Source: Oscillospiraceae bacterium (lineage in GTDB: Bacteria; Bacillota; Clostridia; Oscillospirales; Oscillospiraceae). Taken from it: 39,438 nucleotides of DNA. The notes beneath the pieces are model-generated. The model searched no databases and was not told the origin of the DNA. It worked only from the letters and a program-made list of their open reading frames with translations. The translations under genes were made by a program, and so were the position numbers. Below, piece after piece: positions 34,632 to 39,438 of the stretch. Position 1 is the first letter of the stretch. Each line of letters starts with the position of its first letter. The stretch is taken from positions 1-39,438 of the forward strand of contig JALFTG010000167.1 in assembly GCA_022779345.1 (NCBI GenBank). Direction: 5' to 3'.

Positions 34632-35340
34632 GATTCTTTCCACCCTGGACAGGCGGTGCTATGATCTGGTCCTGTCCGTGGGTCCGGCCTGCCGCCCGGC
34701 CCAGCAGATCAAGACAGCGGGCCTGCGCTTCACCGCCGCGCCCATGGACTGGATGGAGCTGTACCCTATGTCATCGGTGGTGCATATTTTCGCCACCGGA
34801 TTCTCTGATTTCTTCACGGACATCGAGGAAGAATGTCCCCCCACCGGGAAAAACCGCCGGGTGGTGGACCGGGTGAATCAGATCACCTCCATCCATCATT
34901 TCCCCGCTGCAAAATCCCTTGCTGAGGGACAGGCCGCCATGCGGAAAACCATGCTCCGGCGGTATAAACGCATCCACAAGCTGCTGCGGAAAGCGGACCG
35001 GGTCTGCTTTCTGTGTAACCGGCCCGATGACGCCGGGGCGCTGGAAGAGTTTCTGGCGGACTTTTCCGCCCTGTACCCCGGCGCGGTGTTTGATCTCATC
35101 AACATCCGGGACACGGACACGGACGGTCTGACTGTCACCGCCCGGCCCGCCGGGAAGGGCCTGCTGGTGGAGGCCGCTTTCCGGGACATCCATCCCGACG
35201 GGAGCGACATCGCCGCCAATCCCCTGGCCTGGCACGGGAACACCCCCATGTGGCAGGCAGTGCTGGGCCATGTGCATCTGTCCCAAAAGGCCATCCGCCG
35301 GGCAAACAGCCGCTGGCGTGCCCTTCTGGACCGGCACTGA
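34624..35340 (+). CDS. DUF1796-like putative cysteine peptidase-fold protein
   Basis: YDLVLSVGPACRPAQQIKTAGLRFTAAPMDWM resembles the DUF1796 N-terminal signature; 8-bp overlap with ogt. Confidence 0.7.
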   Translation: MDEILSTLDRRCYDLVLSVGPACRPAQQIKTAGLRFTAAPMDWMELYPMSSVVHIFATGFSDFFTDIEEECPPTGKNRRVVDRVNQITSIHHFPAAKSLAEGQAAMRKTMLRRYKRIHKLLRKADRVCFLCNRPDDAGALEEFLADFSALYPGAVFDLINIRDTDTDGLTVTARPAGKGLLVEAAFRDIHPDGSDIAANPLAWHGNTPMWQAVLGHVHLSQKAIRRANSRWRALLDRH

Positions 35341-35369
35341 CAGTTACCTAGACAAAAAGTCTCGCAGAG

Positions 35370-35572
35370 TTTGCGCCCGCAGGCGCAAATAAAATTTCAT
35401 CTGTTTTTTCGCCAGCTTCGCCGGTGAAAAAACACTTCTCGGCCAGCGGAGCGTGCGAACAGTGCGAGTGCGCGCAGTCGGCCGCCGCCTTCTCATCGGA
35501 ACCCCTTTCAGGGGTTCCGATGACGGAGTGATACATAAATTCTCCCCTCCGGCAGACACTACTGCCGGAGGG
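35370..35572 (+). repeat. Cluster of four stable hairpins in the intergenic region upstream of spoVAC
   Basis: TTTGCGCC/GGCGCAAA (35370-35389); GTTTTTTCGCC/GGTGAAAAAAC (35403-35433); TCATCGGAACCCC/GGGGTTCCGATGA (35493-35523); CCCTCCGGCAG/CTGCCGGAGGG (35545-35572). Confidence 0.85.
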
Positions 35573-35578
35573 ATTTTT

Positions 35579-36025
35579 ATGGATGAAATGACCAATGAAC
35601 AATATGAGAACTATGTGAAGGAGGTGTCCCCCAACTCCCCTTTGTGGAAGGACATGGCCAAGGCCTTCATCTCTGGCGGAGCGATCTGCTGTGTGGGGCA
35701 GGTGTTCCTGAACTGCTGGAAACTGTGGGGGCTGGCCGCCGAGGATGCCGCCACTGCCACCTCCATCACACTGGTGCTGCTGGGGGCGGTGCTGACGGGG
35801 CTGGGCATCTATGACCGGATGGCCCGGTTCTCCGGGGCGGGGACGCTGGTGCCCATCACCGGCTTCGCCAACTCCGTGGTGGCCCCGGCCCTGGAGTTCA
35901 AGACCGAGGGGTTCGTCACCGGCACCGCCGCCAAAATGTTCGTCATCGCCGGACCGGTGATCGTGTTCGGCATCAGCACCAGCGTGGTGTACGGCCTGAT
36001 TCTGTGTCTGCTGGGCATGGGATAA
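35579..36025 (+). CDS. spoVAC: Stage V sporulation protein AC
   Basis: MDEMTNEQYENYVKEVSPNSPLWKDMAKAFISGGAICCVGQVF...VPITGFANSVVAPALEFKTEGFVTGTAAKMFVIAGPVIVFGISTSVVYGLI. Confidence 0.93.
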   Translation: MDEMTNEQYENYVKEVSPNSPLWKDMAKAFISGGAICCVGQVFLNCWKLWGLAAEDAATATSITLVLLGAVLTGLGIYDRMARFSGAGTLVPITGFANSVVAPALEFKTEGFVTGTAAKMFVIAGPVIVFGISTSVVYGLILCLLGMG

Positions 36026-36043
36026 CAGGACGCCATACCGGAA

Positions 36044-36080
36044 AAATTCCGGAACGGGATCAGCTCCCGTTCCGGAATTT
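36044..36080. terminator. Bidirectional terminator between spoVAC and the P-type ATPase
   Basis: AAATTCCGGAACGGGA-TCAGC-TCCCGTTCCGGAATTT with T/A tracts on both sides; the loop holds the ATPase stop codon. Confidence 0.92.
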
Positions 36081-38663
36081 TTTATACACTTCCATCACTG
36101 CCACAGGCACCAGAGACAGGGCCAGAGCGGCGGCATACAGCGCCGGGGACAGCGTAGCCAGCCCGAAGGCCCGGACCATCGGCGTGAACACCGCCAGGGC
36201 CATGAGGCCCAGAGACACCGCCGCCGCACCGTTCAGCGCCCGGTTGGTGAACACCCCCGTCTGTCCCAGCGGCCGGGCGGAGCGCATATTGAACGCCTGC
36301 ACGATCTGGGACACCGCCAGCACCAGAAAGGCCATGGTCTGGCCCCCGGCCAGCGTACCCGTCAGTTGCCGGCCCAGGGCGTAGCCCGCCAGACACAGCG
36401 TCCCGAACAGTACGCCCTGACAGACCACCTGTATCCCCAGCCCGTGGGCAAACAGTCCTTCCTCCGCCGGGCGGGGCGGCCGTTCCATGATATCCGCCTC
36501 CACCGGCTCCAGTCCCAGGGCGATGGCGGGCAGGGAGTCCGTCACCAAATTGATCCACAGCAGCTGCACACTCCGCAGGGGCGTCTCCCGCCACAGGAGC
36601 ATGGCGAACAGCACTGCCAGCACCTCCCCGATGTTGGTGCCCAGCAGGAAGCCCACCACCTTGCGGATGTTGTCATAGATGCCCCGGCCCTCCCGGACCG
36701 CCTCCACAATGGTGGCGAAGTTGTCATCCGTGAGAATCATGTCCGATGCGCCCCGGGCCACTTCCGTCCCGGCTCTTCCCATGGCGCAGCCGATGTTCGC
36801 CGCTTTCAGGGCCGGAGCATCGTTCACCCCGTCGCCGGTCATGGCGGCCACCTTTCCCCGGCGCTGCCAGGCCTTCACGATGCGGATTTTGTCCTCCGGG
36901 GACACCCGGGCATACACGGAGATATCCTCCACCGCGCTGTCCAGTTCTGCCTCGCTCATGGCCGACAGCTCCCCGCCGGTGACGGCCCGGTCACCCGGGC
37001 GGAGGATGCCCAGCTCCCCGGCGATGGCGGAGGCGGTGGCCACATGGTCGCCGGTGATCATCACCGGACGGATGCCCGCCTGGCGGCACAGTTCCACCGC
37101 CGCCTTTGCCTCCGGCCGGGGCGGGTCGATCATGCCCACCAGTCCCAGAAGGGTCAGGTCCCGTTCCAGGGCATCGGCGGTCACGGACTCCGGCGGCCCA
37201 TCCAGCTCCCGGACGGCCACGGCCAGCACCCGCAGAGCCTCCCGGCTCAGTTCTTCCGCCGCTGCGGCGGCCTCTGTCCGCGCTCCCGCAACGCACAGGG
37301 GCAGCAGACTCTCCAGCGCGCCTTTCACAATGAGCACTGTGCCGCCCTCCCTGCGGTGAATGGTGGTCATGCGCTTGCGGTCGGAATCAAAGGGCAGTTC
37401 CCCGGTCCGGGGCAGCAGCTGTTCCCATTGGTGCCGGTCTACGCCGCAGTTCCGGGCGGCGGATAGGATGGCGGTCTCCGTGGGGTCCCCCAACCGCTCC
37501 TCACGATCCCCGTGGAAAGTCACTGTGGCATTGCAGCACAAAGACGCATAGGCCAGCAGCTGCCGTGCCTGTTCTGACAGATCAGTCCCCGGTGTCTCCC
37601 GGCCTTGTGCCCCGGTCCACACCGCCGTGAGGGTCATGCGGTTCTGGGTGAGGGTGCCGGTCTTGTCAGAGCAGATCACTCCGGCGCTGCCCAGGGTTTC
37701 CACCGCCGGAAGCCGCCGGATAATGGCGTTGCGCGCCGCCATCCGCTGGACCCCCAGGGACAGCACGATGGTCACAATGGCGGGCAGTCCTTCCGGGATG
37801 GCGGAGACCGCCAGGGACACTGCCGTCATGAACAGCTCCCCCACCGGCATTCCGCTGAGCAGCCCCAGCACAAAAATGACCGCACAGGCGATCAGCGCCA
37901 CGGCCCCCAGCTTCCGGCCCAGGGCCGCCAGCGTTTCCTGCAGTGGCGTGGGGGCGTCCGGCTCTCCAGCCAGCAGACCCGCTATGCGGCCGATCTCTGT
38001 GTCCATGCCCGTGGCAGTGACCACTGCCGTGGCGGTTCCATTCAGAATCGCACAGCCGGAGAACACCATGTTCCGCCGGTCCCCCAGTGCTGTCTGCTCC
38101 GGCAGGCGGACATCCGCATCCTTCTCCGCCGGGAGGGACTCCCCGGTCAGGGCCGATTCCTCGGCCTTCAGGGCGGAGGCCTGCAGCAGCCGGGCATCAG
38201 CCGGGACCAGGTCCCCCGCTTCCAGCACAATCACATCCCCCGGCACCAGCGCTGTCGCCGGAGCCGGCCGCTGACTGCCCTCCCGGATCACCCGGGCCAT
38301 GGGCGCCGTCATCCCCCGCAGGGCGGTCAGGGCCTGTTCCGCCCGGCTCTCCTGGGCCGCCCCCAGGGCTGCGTTCAGCACCACAATCAGCAGGATCAGC
38401 ACCGGCTCCCACAGGGCCGCCCGGTCTCCCTCATACAGCGCCGTGGCCAGAGATACCCCGGCCGCCGCCAGTAGGATCAGGATCATGGCGTCTTTCAGCT
38501 GGTCCAGAAACCGGGCCGCCAGGGACCGGCGCTTCCCTTCTTTCAGCCGGTTTTCCCCATATTGTGCCAGCAGCGCCTGAGCTCTGGCAGTGGTCAGGCC
38601 GTTTGACAGATCGGTGTTCAGCGCCTGTTCCAGTTCTTCCAGGGACAGATGATGGGCCGTCAT
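36060..38663 (-). CDS. Cation-transporting P-type ATPase (Ca2+-ATPase-like, P2 type)
   Basis: VICSDKTGTLTQNRMTLTAVW phosphorylation site; MTGDGVNDAPALKAANIGCAMG; IPEGLPAIVTIVLSLG; 867 aa. Confidence 0.95.
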   Translation of the reverse strand: MTAHHLSLEELEQALNTDLSNGLTTARAQALLAQYGENRLKEGKRRSLAARFLDQLKDAMILILLAAAGVSLATALYEGDRAALWEPVLILLIVVLNAALGAAQESRAEQALTALRGMTAPMARVIREGSQRPAPATALVPGDVIVLEAGDLVPADARLLQASALKAEESALTGESLPAEKDADVRLPEQTALGDRRNMVFSGCAILNGTATAVVTATGMDTEIGRIAGLLAGEPDAPTPLQETLAALGRKLGAVALIACAVIFVLGLLSGMPVGELFMTAVSLAVSAIPEGLPAIVTIVLSLGVQRMAARNAIIRRLPAVETLGSAGVICSDKTGTLTQNRMTLTAVWTGAQGRETPGTDLSEQARQLLAYASLCCNATVTFHGDREERLGDPTETAILSAARNCGVDRHQWEQLLPRTGELPFDSDRKRMTTIHRREGGTVLIVKGALESLLPLCVAGARTEAAAAAEELSREALRVLAVAVRELDGPPESVTADALERDLTLLGLVGMIDPPRPEAKAAVELCRQAGIRPVMITGDHVATASAIAGELGILRPGDRAVTGGELSAMSEAELDSAVEDISVYARVSPEDKIRIVKAWQRRGKVAAMTGDGVNDAPALKAANIGCAMGRAGTEVARGASDMILTDDNFATIVEAVREGRGIYDNIRKVVGFLLGTNIGEVLAVLFAMLLWRETPLRSVQLLWINLVTDSLPAIALGLEPVEADIMERPPRPAEEGLFAHGLGIQVVCQGVLFGTLCLAGYALGRQLTGTLAGGQTMAFLVLAVSQIVQAFNMRSARPLGQTGVFTNRALNGAAAVSLGLMALAVFTPMVRAFGLATLSPALYAAALALSLVPVAVMEVYKKFRNGS

Positions 38664-38757
38664 CCCACCGCCTCCTTTCGGTTAAACAAAAAGATATGAG
38701 GAACGGCAACCGCAGTTCCCCATATCTATTCTATGGAAAAATTTTCAGTTTATACGC

Positions 38758-39426
38758 TCAGAAATCCATGAGCAGGGGCACTTTGTGCTGGAGGGAGAAT
38801 TTCACGCTCTGCCAGAACAGGGAGTAGGCATATCGCGCCAGGGAGACGGTGCTGTACTCCGTGTGCCCGGTGACCTCTTCCAGCCGGCCGTCCCGGATCT
38901 CCCCGTCCGCCGGATAGCCCTCGGTGTGCTCCCAGGCCAGCACGGCCTCCTCGTCCGCTTTCCAGCCCAGCTCATTGATCCGCAGCAGCTCCAGCAACAG
39001 CGCGGCAGAGCTTGCCATGGGAATCCGGTCGCCGGTGGGCGTCTCACCGGTGAGCATCAGCGGGTGCTCCAGAGGCAGCCACCACTGGGCGCCTTTGAAC
39101 AGAGACCAGTTCAGCTGAGGGTCTTCCATGGCCCGGCGGACCAGTGGTTCCTGCGCAAAGTCCCAGTCCTTGGCCACGGTGGCAGGATACGGCTCCCCAT
39201 ACACCTTGGCGGCGGCGTAGAGCAGCAGGGCACCGTAGGCCGGCCAGTCGGGCTTCACGGTGAAATAGTCCGCCTCATTGTCCTCCGTCCAGGGAACACA
39301 TTCCCCAACAGAGGGGGCCAGTGCTTCCAGCAGACTGTCCCGCCAGTGGGACACGATGGCGCAGACATCCTCAGGGGACAGATCGTCCTCCTCCGGCGGC
39401 GTGGTCTCGATTTTCTGATATGTCAT
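38758..39426 (-). CDS. Hypothetical protein
   Basis: 222 aa open frame MTYQKIETTPPEEDDLSPEDVCAIVSHWRDSLLEAL...; consistent codon use; family not recognised. Confidence 0.65.
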   Translation of the reverse strand: MTYQKIETTPPEEDDLSPEDVCAIVSHWRDSLLEALAPSVGECVPWTEDNEADYFTVKPDWPAYGALLLYAAAKVYGEPYPATVAKDWDFAQEPLVRRAMEDPQLNWSLFKGAQWWLPLEHPLMLTGETPTGDRIPMASSAALLLELLRINELGWKADEEAVLAWEHTEGYPADGEIRDGRLEEVTGHTEYSTVSLARYAYSLFWQSVKFSLQHKVPLLMDF

Positions 39427-39438
39427 CCCATTGGCCTC

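Overview
This window comes from the chromosome of a GC-rich, spore-forming Firmicute, probably a gut Clostridia/Oscillospirales member (inferred from SpmA/SpmB, SpoVAC and MurT/GatD homologs). Most of it is housekeeping: glycyl-tRNA synthetase, HPF, PrmA, MurT-GatD, CorA-like, a four-tRNA cluster, Hsp33, NfeD/SPFH, hexokinase, SpmAB, ArgS, Ogt, SpoVAC and a P-type ATPase. The accessory core is about 11.8-23.1 kb. It is a bile-acid-inducible (bai)-like CoA-thioester cluster with a BaiB-like acyl-CoA ligase, an unusual AraC regulator with two HTH domains translationally coupled to a cupin-only protein, two BaiA-like SDRs, three tandem BaiF/CaiB-like CoA-transferases and a 7alpha-HSDH-like SDR. 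It lacks BaiCD, BaiE, BaiH and BaiG homologs within the window. Three genes share near-identical sigma-A-type promoters (TTGACA-17 nt-TATSAT). The most strongly driven genes also have shifted codon usage. The cluster looks like a distinct bai-related pathway with an unknown substrate. All assignments come from reading the sequence and recalling protein families; no database searches were run.
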